DNA of 64,000 nt, taken from contig CAZNYC010000001.1 in assembly GCA_964577175.1 (NCBI GenBank), forward strand, positions 41,494-105,493, read 5' to 3'. Both the position numbers and the translations under genes were made by a program. This DNA comes from BS750m-G62 sp964577175 (GTDB lineage Bacteria; Planctomycetota; Phycisphaerae; FEN-1346). Under the pieces are notes generated by a model. The model had not been told where the DNA came from. It saw only the letters and a program-made list of their open reading frames with translations, and searched no databases. The first letter of the stretch is position 1. Every line of letters starts with the position of its first letter. Positions 24,871 to 33,918 of this stretch are shown in pieces.

Positions 24871-26856
24871 CTACTGCTGCCTTCCCTCGATGAGGGTATC
24901 CACGATGGTGGGATCCGCCAGCGTACTCGTATCGCCCAGGGTGCCCTTGTCGGTGACGCCCTCGGCGATCTTGCGGAGGATCCGCCGCATGATCTTGCCG
25001 GAGCGCGTCTTCGGCAGCGCCGGGGCGAACTGGAGCCGGTCGGGCGTCGCGATCGGGCCGATCTCCTTCCGCACGTGCTTCACGAGTTCGTCTCGCAACT
25101 CGTCGGACGGCTCCACGCTCTCGACCAGCGTCACGAAGGCGTAGAGGCCCTGCCCCTTGATGTCGTGCGGCATGGGGGCGACGGCGGCCTCGGCCACCTT
25201 GTCGTGGCTCACCAGGGCGCTCTCGACCTCGGCCGTTCCGATCCGGTGACCGGACACGTTCACGACGTCGTCGATGCGGCCCATGAGCCAGTAGTCGCCG
25301 TCCTCGTCGATGCGGCAGCCGTCGCCGGTGAAGTACAGATCATTATACATGTTGAAGTAGACGTCGATGAAGCGGTCGTGGTCGCCCCAGGTGGTCCGCA
25401 TCATGGAAGGCCAGGGCTTCTTGATGCACAGTTTGCCGCCCTCGTTCACGTCGCACTCGGTGCCGTCGTCGCGCAGGACGATGGGCTCGACGCCGAAGAA
25501 CGGCCGGTTGGCGCTGCCGGGCTTCAGGGTATGGGCACCGGGGAGCGGCGTGATGAGGATGCCGCCCGTCTCCGTCTGCCACCAGGTATCGACGATGGGC
25601 CGCTGGCCCTTGCCCACCTTCTCGTAGTACCACATCCACGCCTCGGGGTTGATGGGTTCGCCCACGGAGCCGAGGACGCGGAGGCTCGACATGTCGTACT
25701 TGGCCGGCCACTGGTCGCCCTGGCGGATGAGGGCACGGATCGCCGTCGGCGCCGTGTAGAACTGGGTGACCTTGAACTTGTCGATCATCTGCCAGTACCG
25801 GCCGGCGTCCGGGTAGAGGGGCGTGGACTCGAACATGACGCTCGTGGCCCCGTTGGCCAGCGGGCCGTACACGATGTAACTGTGGCCGGTAACCCACCCG
25901 ATGTCCGCCGCACAGCAATAGACGTCCTCTTCCTTGACGTCAAAGATGAGTTTATGCGTCATCGCCGTGTACAGCAGGTACCCGCCGGTCGTATGGACGA
26001 CGCCCTTCGGCTTGCCGGTGGACCCGGAGGTATAGAGGATGTAGAGGGTGTCCTCGGCATTCATCGCCTCGGCTTCGCAGTCGGCGGAGGCGTCGGCCAT
26101 GACGGCGTCGTAGGCGAGGTCGCGGCCGTCCTGCATCGGGGCGTCTTCGTCGGTCCGACCGACCACGATCACCTTTTCGATCGAGGGCGTCTGCTCGAGC
26201 GCCTCGTCGGCTATTTTTTTCAGTGGGATGCTCTTCCCCGCACGGCGCGACACGTTCGCCGTGATCAGGACCTTGCAGTCGGAGTCGTTGATGCGGTCGC
26301 GCAGGGCATCGGCGCTGAAGCCGCCGAACACCACCGAGTGGATGGCACCGATCCGCGTGCAGGCCAGCATGACGACCGGCAGTTCCGGAACCATGCCCAG
26401 GTACACGCACACGCGGTCGCCCTTCTCCACGCCGAGCGACTTCAGGACGTTGGCGAACTTGCAGACCTCTTCGTGGAGTTCCTTGTACGTGATGGTCTTG
26501 TCTTCGTCGGGCTCGTCGCCCTGCCAGATGAGGGCGGCCTTGTTCTCGCGCTCCGTCCCCAGATGCCGGTCCAGACAGTTGTACGACACGTTCAGTTCGC
26601 CGTCGGCGAACCACGTATGGGAGACGTTGCGGCCTTCGGTGTCCCACGTGTACTGGCGGGCCTTGGTCGGCTTCTTAAACCAGTCGAGCATCTCGGCCTG
26701 TTCGAGCCAGAAGGCGTCCGGGTCGTTGATCGACCGGTCGTACATCTCCTGGTACTCGTCAAAGGACCCGATGTACGCCTTCTCCGCGATGTCGGCCGGC
26801 GGCGGGAACGTCCGCTTCTCCGACATGAACGATTCCATCCCTTTGTCTTGAGCCAT
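24871..26856 (-). CDS. acs: Acetyl-CoA synthetase (AMP-forming)
   Basis: 661-aa enzyme converting acetate, ATP and CoA to acetyl-CoA. N-terminal ACS domain (PDAFWLEQAEMLDWFKKP), AMP-binding motif YTSGSTGKPKGVVH, acetate-pocket/core motif DTWWQTETGG, and C-terminal SGKIMRRILRKIA whose lysine is the classic site of inhibitory acetylation. Full length (family about 650). ATG at 26856 follows AGGAGCGGGC. A good promoter lies about 110 bases upstream. Its association with a deacetylase and a GNAT domain encoded 2-7 kb away suggests control by reversible acetylation. Paired with the OFA carrier. Confidence 0.96.
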   Translation of the reverse strand: MAQDKGMESFMSEKRTFPPPADIAEKAYIGSFDEYQEMYDRSINDPDAFWLEQAEMLDWFKKPTKARQYTWDTEGRNVSHTWFADGELNVSYNCLDRHLGTERENKAALIWQGDEPDEDKTITYKELHEEVCKFANVLKSLGVEKGDRVCVYLGMVPELPVVMLACTRIGAIHSVVFGGFSADALRDRINDSDCKVLITANVSRRAGKSIPLKKIADEALEQTPSIEKVIVVGRTDEDAPMQDGRDLAYDAVMADASADCEAEAMNAEDTLYILYTSGSTGKPKGVVHTTGGYLLYTAMTHKLIFDVKEEDVYCCAADIGWVTGHSYIVYGPLANGATSVMFESTPLYPDAGRYWQMIDKFKVTQFYTAPTAIRALIRQGDQWPAKYDMSSLRVLGSVGEPINPEAWMWYYEKVGKGQRPIVDTWWQTETGGILITPLPGAHTLKPGSANRPFFGVEPIVLRDDGTECDVNEGGKLCIKKPWPSMMRTTWGDHDRFIDVYFNMYNDLYFTGDGCRIDEDGDYWLMGRIDDVVNVSGHRIGTAEVESALVSHDKVAEAAVAPMPHDIKGQGLYAFVTLVESVEPSDELRDELVKHVRKEIGPIATPDRLQFAPALPKTRSGKIMRRILRKIAEGVTDKGTLGDTSTLADPTIVDTLIEGRQQ

Positions 26857-26964
26857 CGCCTGCCCGCTCCTTTCTGGGTTCGCTTCGGTTCGTCCGTCTA
26901 CGGGTTACACGCTCACCATCCGCATGGCGCAGTGGCACCACGCGACATCAGCATGGGGCTGGGT

Positions 26965-26993
26965 ATTCTGGTCGGTGCCGGGAAGGGTGTCAA
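26965..26993 (-). promoter_or_regulatory. Sigma70-type promoter of acs
   Basis: Minus-strand TTGACA (26993-26988), 17-base spacer, CAGAAT (26970-26965). It is placed immediately after a terminator-like hairpin with a T-run, so acs is transcribed separately from the isochorismatase/kinase pair. Confidence 0.55.
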
Positions 26994-26995
26994 AC

Positions 26996-27021
26996 AAAAA
27001 ACCCGCCGGCGCCGGGCGGCG
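26996..27021 (-). terminator. Rho-independent terminator after the isochorismatase gene
   Basis: On the minus strand CCGCC...GGCGG forms a G+C-rich stem followed by GTTTTTTG. It closes the two-gene unit upstream and sits a few bases before the acs -35. Confidence 0.5.
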
Positions 27022-27028
27022 CGCGAAT

Positions 27029-27136
27029 GTCATCTCGACCGAGCCTCCGCCCTCGCGCCCCCGAGGCCGGAGCGAGCGGAGACATCTCGCCGGTGGGCTG
27101 AACGACGAGAGGTCTCCGCTCGGCCGAAACGACACG
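27029..27136. repeat. Inverted-repeat intergenic element (TGTCATCTCGACCGAGC ends)
   Basis: Left end GTCATCTCGACCGAGC and right end GCTCGGCCGAAACGAC pair in 13 of 16 positions, with internal ACATCTCGCC and GAGAGGTCTCCGC blocks. It resembles the GTCATTCTGAG family at 36492 and 60348 in design. Confidence 0.5.
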
Positions 27137-27152
27137 TCAACGTTCGGCCGTC

Positions 27153-27689
27153 CTACTTCACTATCTCCAGAATCTCCTTGAACGCCGGCCCCTCAGCCGC
27201 CCCGAGCATCTCGAAGAGGGCGGTCTCGACGCTCGTGACCTCGGCCCCCGCGGCCCGCATCTTCTCGAGGCCCACCTCCCGGTTCCGCGGCGAGCGGGAC
27301 GAGACGCCGTCGGCGACCATGTGCACGTCGTACCCCCGGGCCAGCAGGTCGCGCGCGGTCTGGTAGACGCAGATATGCGTCTCGATGCCGCAGAGCAGCA
27401 CCTGCCGCCGGCCCGTCGCCTCCAGGGCCTCGACCACCGCCGGCTCGCCACAGCAACTGAACGCCATCTTCGGAATCGGTTCCGTCGGCAGGTGCGGACG
27501 GACCTCCTCCACCGTCGGCCCGAGGCCCTTCGGGTTCTGCTCCGTCGCGAGGACGGGCACCTCCAGCACCGTGGCGCCGCGGACCAGCCGCGACAGGTTG
27601 TCGAACAGGGCCTCCGCCTCGTGCATCAGGCGCGCCAGTTTCCCCTGCACGTCGACGACCATCAGGACGGCCTCGTCGCGGATCAGCAT
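27153..27689 (-). CDS. Isochorismatase-family cysteine hydrolase (YcaC-like)
   Basis: 178-aa single-domain hydrolase. Catalytic triad residues are visible as Asp in VVDVQGK near residue 14, Lys in PIPKMAFSC near 76 and the nucleophile Cys in GIETHICVYQTA near 107. Members hydrolyse amides or related bonds; the group nearest in pattern is the YcaC/nicotinamidase-like hydrolases without known substrate. It starts one base after the stop of the Adk-like kinase gene, so they are translated from one transcript. Confidence 0.88.
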   Translation of the reverse strand: MLIRDEAVLMVVDVQGKLARLMHEAEALFDNLSRLVRGATVLEVPVLATEQNPKGLGPTVEEVRPHLPTEPIPKMAFSCCGEPAVVEALEATGRRQVLLCGIETHICVYQTARDLLARGYDVHMVADGVSSRSPRNREVGLEKMRAAGAEVTSVETALFEMLGAAEGPAFKEILEIVK

Positions 27690-27690
27690 G

Positions 27691-28368
27691 TCAGGCGCCT
27701 CCTTTGCGGCGCTCCAGTCCCGTGCGCATCGCCTCGGCGGTGGTGTCGGCGGTCACGTCCAGCGGAATCACGTCGACGCCCCGCTCGCGGTAGTACGCCA
27801 GGAGCGGCGCGGTCTGCTCGCGGAAGACCGCCAGTTTGCGGCGGAGGCGGTCCGGGGCGTCGTCGTCCCGCCCGCCGCGGTCGCCGCCCGTGTCGCGCCG
27901 GACCCGGGCAAGGACCGTCTCTTCGGAACACGTCAAGTGCACGACCGCCCGCATGGCGGCCAGCCGTCCCATCCGCTCGGCCTGGCCCACGTGGCGGGGC
28001 AGACCGTTCAGGACGACGAGCGTCCTCCCCTTCCGCAGCCGTGCCGCAACGAACCCGCGGAACAGGCGTTCGGCGAGCGGAAAGTGCTCGTCGGCGAGCA
28101 GGGCGTCCGTCTCGATCATGCGGCGGACGAGGGCCCGGTCCTCGTCCGATACGTCCGCCCCGCCCTCGCCGCGGACGCAGGCCCGCAGGGTCCGGCCGAA
28201 GTCGAAATGGGCGCACGGCCGGCCCCACAGGCCGCCGGCCGCGAGCGCATCGCCGAGCGGCGTCTTGCCGGCCCCCGTCGGCCCGACGAGAAGGACGGCG
28301 TCCGGGCGGTCGGCGGCGCCGTGTTGTTCGTCTGCGGGTGGCGTCATGCGGCGATGCATTATCGGCAT
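27691..28368 (-). CDS. Adenylate kinase-like P-loop nucleotide kinase
   Basis: About 225 aa. Walker A GPTGAGKTPLGDAL, NGLPRHVGQAERM equivalent to the DGFPR-QA motif of adenylate kinase, and a lid-like segment with RRDTGGDRGGRDDDAPDRLRRKL. Probably a nucleoside monophosphate or related small-molecule kinase; the altered NGLPR and absence of a zinc lid argue against the housekeeping Adk. Start uncertain: ATGs at 28368, 28359 and 28347 are all possible and none has a strong ribosome site. Divergent from acuC across about 210 bases with no recognised signal. Confidence 0.75.
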   Translation of the reverse strand: MPIMHRRMTPPADEQHGAADRPDAVLLVGPTGAGKTPLGDALAAGGLWGRPCAHFDFGRTLRACVRGEGGADVSDEDRALVRRMIETDALLADEHFPLAERLFRGFVAARLRKGRTLVVLNGLPRHVGQAERMGRLAAMRAVVHLTCSEETVLARVRRDTGGDRGGRDDDAPDRLRRKLAVFREQTAPLLAYYRERGVDVIPLDVTADTTAEAMRTGLERRKGGA

Positions 28369-28577
28369 CTCAGGGCCCGTCGCAAGCAGGTTCCAGCCAT
28401 CGCGCTTGCCGATGTTCGAGCCGGCGGCGGAAGCCGCCGGTCATCGTCATCGGCGGTGGCATGTGCCATGGCGGATAAGATGACCCCCCGCTTCCGCGGC
28501 GGGTTCGAACAGCCGAGGCCCGCCCGATTCAAATCCTGCTTGAAATCGCCACCCAATCCCGGACAATCGAATAGACG

Positions 28578-29714
28578 ATGGCACAGACACGAGCGGCGTT
28601 TCTACACTCGCCCCAGATCGAACGGTACCACTACCCTCCCGACTGCCCGTTCAAGACCGAGCGGGCGGGCATGACCCGCGGCATTCTGGACCGCATGGGG
28701 CTGCTCTCGGGCCCGGACCGGGCGGAGGTCGGCTTCGAGGCCGCCCCGCGCGAGGTGCTCGAGCGGTTCCACACCGCCCGCTACCTCGACGCCATGCAGC
28801 GCACCGCCGCCGGCGACCTGGACGTGGCCGCACTCGGCATGGGCTTCGGCCAACCGGAGGTGCCGGTTTTCCGCGAGATGTACGACTACGCCGCCCTCGC
28901 CTGCGGGGCCACCCTCCGCGGGGCCGACCTCCTCCTGGACAACGAGGCCGAGGTGGTCTTCAACCCCTCGGGCGGGTACCATCATGCCGGGCCCGAACTG
29001 GCCGCCGGCTTCTGCTACATGAACGACGTGGCCCTCGGGTGCCTGCGGCTCGCCGACCGGCTCGACCGCGTCCTGTTCCTCGACGTCGACGTCCATCACG
29101 GCGACGGCGTGCAGGATTTCTTCTACGGCCGGGCCGACGTCATGACGATGTCGTTCCACGAGACAGGGGACGAACTTTTCCCCGGCACGGGGTATCCGAA
29201 GGACGCCGGCACGGGCGACGGGCGGGGCTACAGCGTGAACGTCCCCCTGCCTCCCGGCACGTACGACGCGGCCTTCCGGCGGGCGTTCGAGGCGGTCGCC
29301 CCGCCGCTGGTGGAGGCGTTCGACCCGCAAGCCATCGTCTTCGAGGTGGGGGTGGACGGCCTCGCGGGCGATCCCCTGGCGGACCTGGCGCTGACGAACA
29401 ACCTGTACGCCGACCTCGCGCAGCAGGTCGTGGGCTTCGGCCGGCCGCTTCTTGCGACCGGCGGCGGGGGGTACCATCCGGAGAACACCGCGCGGGCGTG
29501 GGCCCTGGTGTGGAGCGTCCTCGTCGGCGAGCACAAACACGATACGATGCAGGTGGGGCTGGGCGGCGTGATGCTCGAATCGACGGACTGGCAGGGCGGC
29601 CTGCGGGACCGGAACCTCGTGACCCCCCGCGAGCAGCGCGAGGCCGTGGAGCCCGCCGTCGACCGCATCATCCAGGAGGTCCGCACCCACGTGTTTCCGC
29701 TGCACGGACTTTAA
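28578..29714 (+). CDS. acuC: AcuC-like deacetylase (class I histone-deacetylase fold)
   Basis: 378-aa zinc deacetylase. Motifs: GGYHHA (active-site His pair), DVDVHHGDGVQ (zinc Asp and His), MSFHE, VGVDGLAGDP (second zinc Asp) and GGGGYHPENTARAW (active-site Tyr). In Bacillus AcuC deacetylates and reactivates acetyl-CoA synthetase; the acs gene is 1.7 kb away and the next two genes also handle acetyl-CoA, so the same job is likely. Gap of only 3 bases to the next gene implies co-translation. Deacetylation of other substrates such as polyamines is an alternative. Confidence 0.88.
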   Translation: MAQTRAAFLHSPQIERYHYPPDCPFKTERAGMTRGILDRMGLLSGPDRAEVGFEAAPREVLERFHTARYLDAMQRTAAGDLDVAALGMGFGQPEVPVFREMYDYAALACGATLRGADLLLDNEAEVVFNPSGGYHHAGPELAAGFCYMNDVALGCLRLADRLDRVLFLDVDVHHGDGVQDFFYGRADVMTMSFHETGDELFPGTGYPKDAGTGDGRGYSVNVPLPPGTYDAAFRRAFEAVAPPLVEAFDPQAIVFEVGVDGLAGDPLADLALTNNLYADLAQQVVGFGRPLLATGGGGYHPENTARAWALVWSVLVGEHKHDTMQVGLGGVMLESTDWQGGLRDRNLVTPREQREAVEPAVDRIIQEVRTHVFPLHGL

Positions 29715-29717
29715 GCC

Positions 29718-31847
29718 ATGGAAGACCCGCGCGACACCACGAGCATCGACCGGCTGTTCACCCCCTCGTCGGTGGCGGTGGTGGGCGCCTCGCGCCAGGA
29801 GGGCAAGACCGGCCACGAGATTCTCATCAGCCTCATCCGCGGCGGGTTCGAGGGCGACATCTACCCCGTCAACCCGAAGGCCGACGAGATCGAGGGCCTG
29901 ACCTGTTACCACGACCTTTCGGCCATCGAGCCGGCGCCGGACCTCGTCGTCGTCGTCGTGCCGAAAGGGCACGTCAAGTCCGTCATCGAGCGGGCGGCAC
30001 GGCGGGGGACGAAGGCGGCCATCATCATCACGGCCGGCTTCAAGGAGTCGGGTGAGGAAGGCGAGCGGCTGGAGCGCGAGATCGTCCGGACGGCCCGGCG
30101 GGCCGGCATGCGCCTCGTCGGCCCGAACTGCCTGGGCATCATGGTGCCTGGACGGAAACTGAACGCCTCGTTCGGCGGGGAGTTGCCGGCGGCGGGGGCC
30201 ATCGGGTACTTCTCGCAATCCGGCTCCCTGCTGGCCTCGATCGTCGACATGGCCCGGGCCGAGGGCATCGGCTTCAGCAAGTGCATCAGCATCGGCAACA
30301 AGGCCGACATCGACGAACTCGACATCCTCCGCTACTTCGGCCGCGACGACGAGACCCGCGTCATCGCCGGCTACCTGGAGACCATCGCCGACGGCGACGC
30401 GTTCGTGCGGGAGGCGGAACGCATCTCGCGCGACAAGCCGATCCTCCTGATGAAGGCCGGCGAGACGGGCGCCGGCCGCGAGGCCGCCTCCAGCCACACC
30501 GGCCGCCTCGCCGGCACGCAGCAGGCGTACGAGGTGGTGTTCGAGCGGTCGGGCATCCTCCGGTGCGAGTCGATCCTGGCCCAGTTCGATTACGCCCGGG
30601 CCCTGGCCGAGGCGCCCCTGCCCGCCGGCCGCAGCGTCGCCGTCATCGCCAATGCGGGCGGGCCCGGCATCATGGCCGCCGACGCCCTCGAGGACGAAGG
30701 CCTCACCCTCGCGCCCCTCAGCGACGAGACGCAGACCGCCCTGGCCGAGCAGGTGCCCGGGGCGGCGAACGTCGCCAACCCCATCGACGTGCTCGGCGAC
30801 GCCCTCGCCGCCACGTACGAGGCGGCGCTGCGGCTGGCGTTGGCCGATGAGAACGTCCACGCGGTGCTGGCCATCCTCTCGCCGCACGCCATGACCGAAT
30901 GCGACGCCACCGCCGAGGCGATCGTCCGGGCCGCCCGCCAGAACGGCGAGAAGCCCGTCGTGGCGTGCTTCCTGGGCGCCGGCCGGGTGAAGCAGGCCGT
31001 CCGGACGCTGCGCGAGGGCGGCATCCCGCAGTACCCGTCGCCGGAAAGCGCCGTGCGGGCCCTGCGCGTCATGGCCAAGTACCAGCGATGGAAGAACCGC
31101 CCCAAGCGGGTCGTCAAACTCTTCCCGGTCAACCGGCGTAAGGTGGAGCAGATCATCGGCCGGGCCCTGCGGCGGGGCCAGACCGAGATTCCCGAGACCG
31201 ACGCCAGCGATATCCTGGAGGCGTACGGCTTCGTGACGCCGCGCGGCCAGGTGGCCACCAGCGCCGAACAGGCCGCCAACCTCGCCGACCAGATCGGCTA
31301 CCCCGTGGTCCTGAAGATCTGGTCGCCGGACATCCTCCACAAGACGGAGGTGGACGGCGTGAAGGCGGGCCTGGCGGGCCGGCAGGAGGTCATGGACGCC
31401 TTCGACCTCATGATGTACCGCATCCCGAAGAAGCGGCCGGAGGCCGACATCCTGGGGTGCCTCGTGCAGGAAACCGTCTCGGGCGGCACGGAGGTGTACC
31501 TGGGGATGCAGCGGGACCCGCGGTTCGGCCCGCTCATGATGTTCGGCATGGGCGGCATCATGGTGGAGTTGCTGAAGGACGTGGCGTTCCACCTGGCGCC
31601 GCTGACGGCCGAGGAGGCCCGCGAGATGCTCGCCTCCACGCGCACGTACCAGTTGCTGGGCGGCGGCGAGAAGGGCGAGCGCCCGCGCGTCGACCTCGAC
31701 GCCCTGGCCGAGGGGCTCCAACGCCTCAGCCAACTGGTGACGGAGTTCCCGCAGATTCAGGAGATGGACATCAATCCGTACGTGGTGGGGCCGGAGGGCA
31801 CCAAGCCCGTCGCCGTCGACGCCCGCATCACCGTGGCCGAGGCGTAG
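29718..31847 (+). CDS. Acyl/acetyl-CoA synthetase (ADP-forming), fused alpha-beta subunits
   Basis: 709-aa enzyme of the ACD family interconverting acyl-CoA + ADP + Pi with acid + CoA + ATP. N-terminal CoA-binding domain (SSVAVVGASRQEGKTGHEI), succinyl-CoA-ligase-like domains with GYFSQSGSLL, the phospho-histidine motif SSHTGRLAG near residue 257, ANPIDVLGD, then an ATP-grasp domain (DILHKTEVDGVKAGL, MDINPYVV). Length suits an alpha-beta fusion without a C-terminal GNAT; note that the Salmonella Pat acetyltransferase is this scaffold plus GNAT, whereas here the GNAT is on the next gene. Could conserve energy from acetyl-CoA during fermentation. Confidence 0.9.
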   Translation: MEDPRDTTSIDRLFTPSSVAVVGASRQEGKTGHEILISLIRGGFEGDIYPVNPKADEIEGLTCYHDLSAIEPAPDLVVVVVPKGHVKSVIERAARRGTKAAIIITAGFKESGEEGERLEREIVRTARRAGMRLVGPNCLGIMVPGRKLNASFGGELPAAGAIGYFSQSGSLLASIVDMARAEGIGFSKCISIGNKADIDELDILRYFGRDDETRVIAGYLETIADGDAFVREAERISRDKPILLMKAGETGAGREAASSHTGRLAGTQQAYEVVFERSGILRCESILAQFDYARALAEAPLPAGRSVAVIANAGGPGIMAADALEDEGLTLAPLSDETQTALAEQVPGAANVANPIDVLGDALAATYEAALRLALADENVHAVLAILSPHAMTECDATAEAIVRAARQNGEKPVVACFLGAGRVKQAVRTLREGGIPQYPSPESAVRALRVMAKYQRWKNRPKRVVKLFPVNRRKVEQIIGRALRRGQTEIPETDASDILEAYGFVTPRGQVATSAEQAANLADQIGYPVVLKIWSPDILHKTEVDGVKAGLAGRQEVMDAFDLMMYRIPKKRPEADILGCLVQETVSGGTEVYLGMQRDPRFGPLMMFGMGGIMVELLKDVAFHLAPLTAEEAREMLASTRTYQLLGGGEKGERPRVDLDALAEGLQRLSQLVTEFPQIQEMDINPYVVGPEGTKPVAVDARITVAEA

Positions 31848-31910
31848 GGCACCGGCGCCACATTGAGCCGCCGGGCTTGCCCGGCGCGTGCCGTAAGCAA
31901 GGGACTTCCC

Positions 31911-33788
31911 ATGGCCGAATTCAACTGGCAGGACAAATACGGCGACCGCATCGGCACCGCCCCCGAGGCGATGAAACTCGTCCAGGCCGGCAGCAGCGTC
32001 TTCATCGGCTCCGCCTGCGGACAGCCGCAGCACCTCGTGAACGCCCTGGTCGAGCACGGCAAGCACATCACCGACGCCCACATCATCCACCTGCTGACGA
32101 TGGGGTCGGCGCCGTACGCTGACGAGCGGTTCCGCGGCAAGTTCAAACTGAACTCGCTGTTCGTCGCGGACAACGTCCGCCACGCCCTGGATAAGGGCAT
32201 CGGCGACTACACGCCGATCTTCCTGTCGGACATCCCGCGCGAGTTCGAGTCGGGACGCATCCCCATCGACGTGGCCCTGATCAGCGTCTCCCCGCCCGAC
32301 GCGAACGGCCTGTGCAGCCTGGGCGTGAGCGTGGACATCGTCAAGCCCGCCGCCGCCAACGCCCGGTACGTCATCGCCCAGGTCAATGCCCACATGCCTC
32401 GCACCCTGGGCGACTCCTTTCTCCATGTGAACCAGATCGACATGATGGTGCCCCACGACGAGCCGGTCGTCACCGTGCCCATCCGGGAGCCCGACGACAC
32501 GCTGCGGCGCATCGGGGAGAACATCGCGCGGCTGGTGGACGACGGCAGCACGATCGAGTGCGGCATCGGCAGCATCCCGCAGGCCCTGGCCGAGTTCCTC
32601 CGCGACAAGAAGGAACTGGGCGTCCACACCGAGATGTTCAGCGACTGGATCATCGACCTCGTCGAGTGCGGCGCCATCACGTGCACGAAGAAGAACATCA
32701 ACCACGGCAAGGTCATCGCCAGTTTCTGCATGGGCTCGCAGCGGCTGTACGATTACGTGGACAACAATCCATTCTTCGAGTTCCATCCGACCCAGTACGT
32801 GAACGACCCGTACGTCATCAGCCAGCACGACAAGATGATCGGCATCAACGTGGGGCTGGAGATCGACCTGACGGGCCAGGTATGCTCCGACTCGCTCGGG
32901 TACCGGTTCTACAGCGGCATCGGCGGGCAGGTGGACTTCATCCGCGGCGCCGCCCGCAGCCGCGAGGGCAAGCCCATCATCGCCATGCCCTCCACCGCCA
33001 AGGGCGGCGAGGTGTCGCGCATCGTCCCGCACCTCACCGAAGGCGCCGGCGTCGTCACGACCCGCGGCGACGTGCACTACGTGGTCACCGAGTACGGCAT
33101 CGCGTACCTGCACGGCAAGAGCATCCGGGAGCGGGTGCTCTCGCTCATCAACATCGCGCACCCGAAATTCCGCAACGACCTCATCCAGTTCGCCAAGCAG
33201 CAGATGTACCTGCCCGAGGACCAGGTGGAACTGGCGTGGGAACAGATCCGGTACCCCGAGGAACTCGAGAAGTACGACACGCTTCGCGACGGCACGCAGG
33301 TGTTCTTCCGCCCCATCAAGCCGGCGGACGAACCCGCCCTGGCCGAGATGCTCTACTCCCTGAGCACCGAGTCGGTGCGGTCGCGGTTCTTCACGGCCAC
33401 CGTCCGGTTTCCCCACAAGGACGTGCAGAAACTCACGAATATCGATTACAAGAACGAACTGGCGATCGTGGGCGTCGTGCCGGGGCCGGGCGAGGAGGAG
33501 ATCGTCGCCATCGCCCAGTACTTCCTGGACCCGAAGACGGGCGAGGCCGAGATCGCCTTCATCGTCCAGGACGAATGGCAGAAGAAGGGCATGGGCTCGC
33601 TGCTGCTGGACTACCTCGTGCAGACCGCCCGGCAGCGGGGCGTCCGGCGGTTCCGGGCCCGCGTCCTGCCAAGCAACAAGGCCATGCTCGCCGTCTTCTA
33701 CAACAGCGGATACCACGTCGAGTCGGATTACGACGGCGAGGCGTACAACCTCGCGATGAACCTGGAGCCGCCGAACCGGAAGGGGTGA
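31911..33788 (+). CDS. Acetyl-CoA hydrolase / CoA-transferase fused to a GNAT acetyltransferase
   Basis: 625 aa. Residues about 1-455 are a Cat1/4-hydroxybutyrate CoA-transferase-type enzyme: GSACGQPQHLVNAL, SVSPPDANGLCSLGVSVD, ECGIGSIPQAL and the catalytic-glutamate region SGIGGQVDFIRGAARS-type sequence with EYGIAYLHGKSIRERVL. Residues about 465-620 form a GNAT domain (FRPIKPADEPALAEM, EIAFIVQDEWQKKGMGSLLL as the acetyl-CoA loop). ATG at 31911 is 6 bases after a GGGA run; upstream codons in the frame derive from a small hairpin region. Third gene of the acuC-ACD unit. The GNAT may be a protein-lysine acetyltransferase acting on Acs. Confidence 0.9.
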   Translation: MAEFNWQDKYGDRIGTAPEAMKLVQAGSSVFIGSACGQPQHLVNALVEHGKHITDAHIIHLLTMGSAPYADERFRGKFKLNSLFVADNVRHALDKGIGDYTPIFLSDIPREFESGRIPIDVALISVSPPDANGLCSLGVSVDIVKPAAANARYVIAQVNAHMPRTLGDSFLHVNQIDMMVPHDEPVVTVPIREPDDTLRRIGENIARLVDDGSTIECGIGSIPQALAEFLRDKKELGVHTEMFSDWIIDLVECGAITCTKKNINHGKVIASFCMGSQRLYDYVDNNPFFEFHPTQYVNDPYVISQHDKMIGINVGLEIDLTGQVCSDSLGYRFYSGIGGQVDFIRGAARSREGKPIIAMPSTAKGGEVSRIVPHLTEGAGVVTTRGDVHYVVTEYGIAYLHGKSIRERVLSLINIAHPKFRNDLIQFAKQQMYLPEDQVELAWEQIRYPEELEKYDTLRDGTQVFFRPIKPADEPALAEMLYSLSTESVRSRFFTATVRFPHKDVQKLTNIDYKNELAIVGVVPGPGEEEIVAIAQYFLDPKTGEAEIAFIVQDEWQKKGMGSLLLDYLVQTARQRGVRRFRARVLPSNKAMLAVFYNSGYHVESDYDGEAYNLAMNLEPPNRKG

Positions 33789-33814
33789 CCGCCCACCGCC
33801 CGCAGAACCGTTCT

Positions 33815-33844
33815 CGCGCGGCGGGTCTCCCGGCCCGCCGCGCG
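33815..33844. terminator. REP-like hairpin between convergent genes
   Basis: CGCGCGGCGGG, short loop, CCCGCCGCGCG: a near-perfect 30-base palindrome 27 bases after the CoA-transferase/GNAT gene. May serve as terminator; belongs to the dispersed hairpin family. Confidence 0.45.
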
Positions 33845-33883
33845 TCTGGCTGACTTACACGGTGTCACAGGCCAGAACGCACA

Positions 33884-33918
33884 AAGCCAATTCACGCTGC
33901 GAAAACAAGAATTGGCTT
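33884..33918 (-). terminator. Hairpin directly after the helicase stop codon
   Basis: Perfect 10-bp inverted repeat AAGCCAATTC (33884-33893) and GAATTGGCTT (33909-33918) around a 15-base loop, ending in TTTG on the minus strand and beginning in the helicase stop codon. Confidence 0.5.

Noticed and set aside
24868..27366. 832-aa open frame antisense to acs
   Set aside because: Shadow of acs; no start signal or family pattern.
28602..33716. 1704-aa open frame antisense to acuC, the ADP-forming synthetase and the CoA-transferase
   Set aside because: Spectacularly long but mirrors the third-position G+C of three well-supported genes and has no motif.
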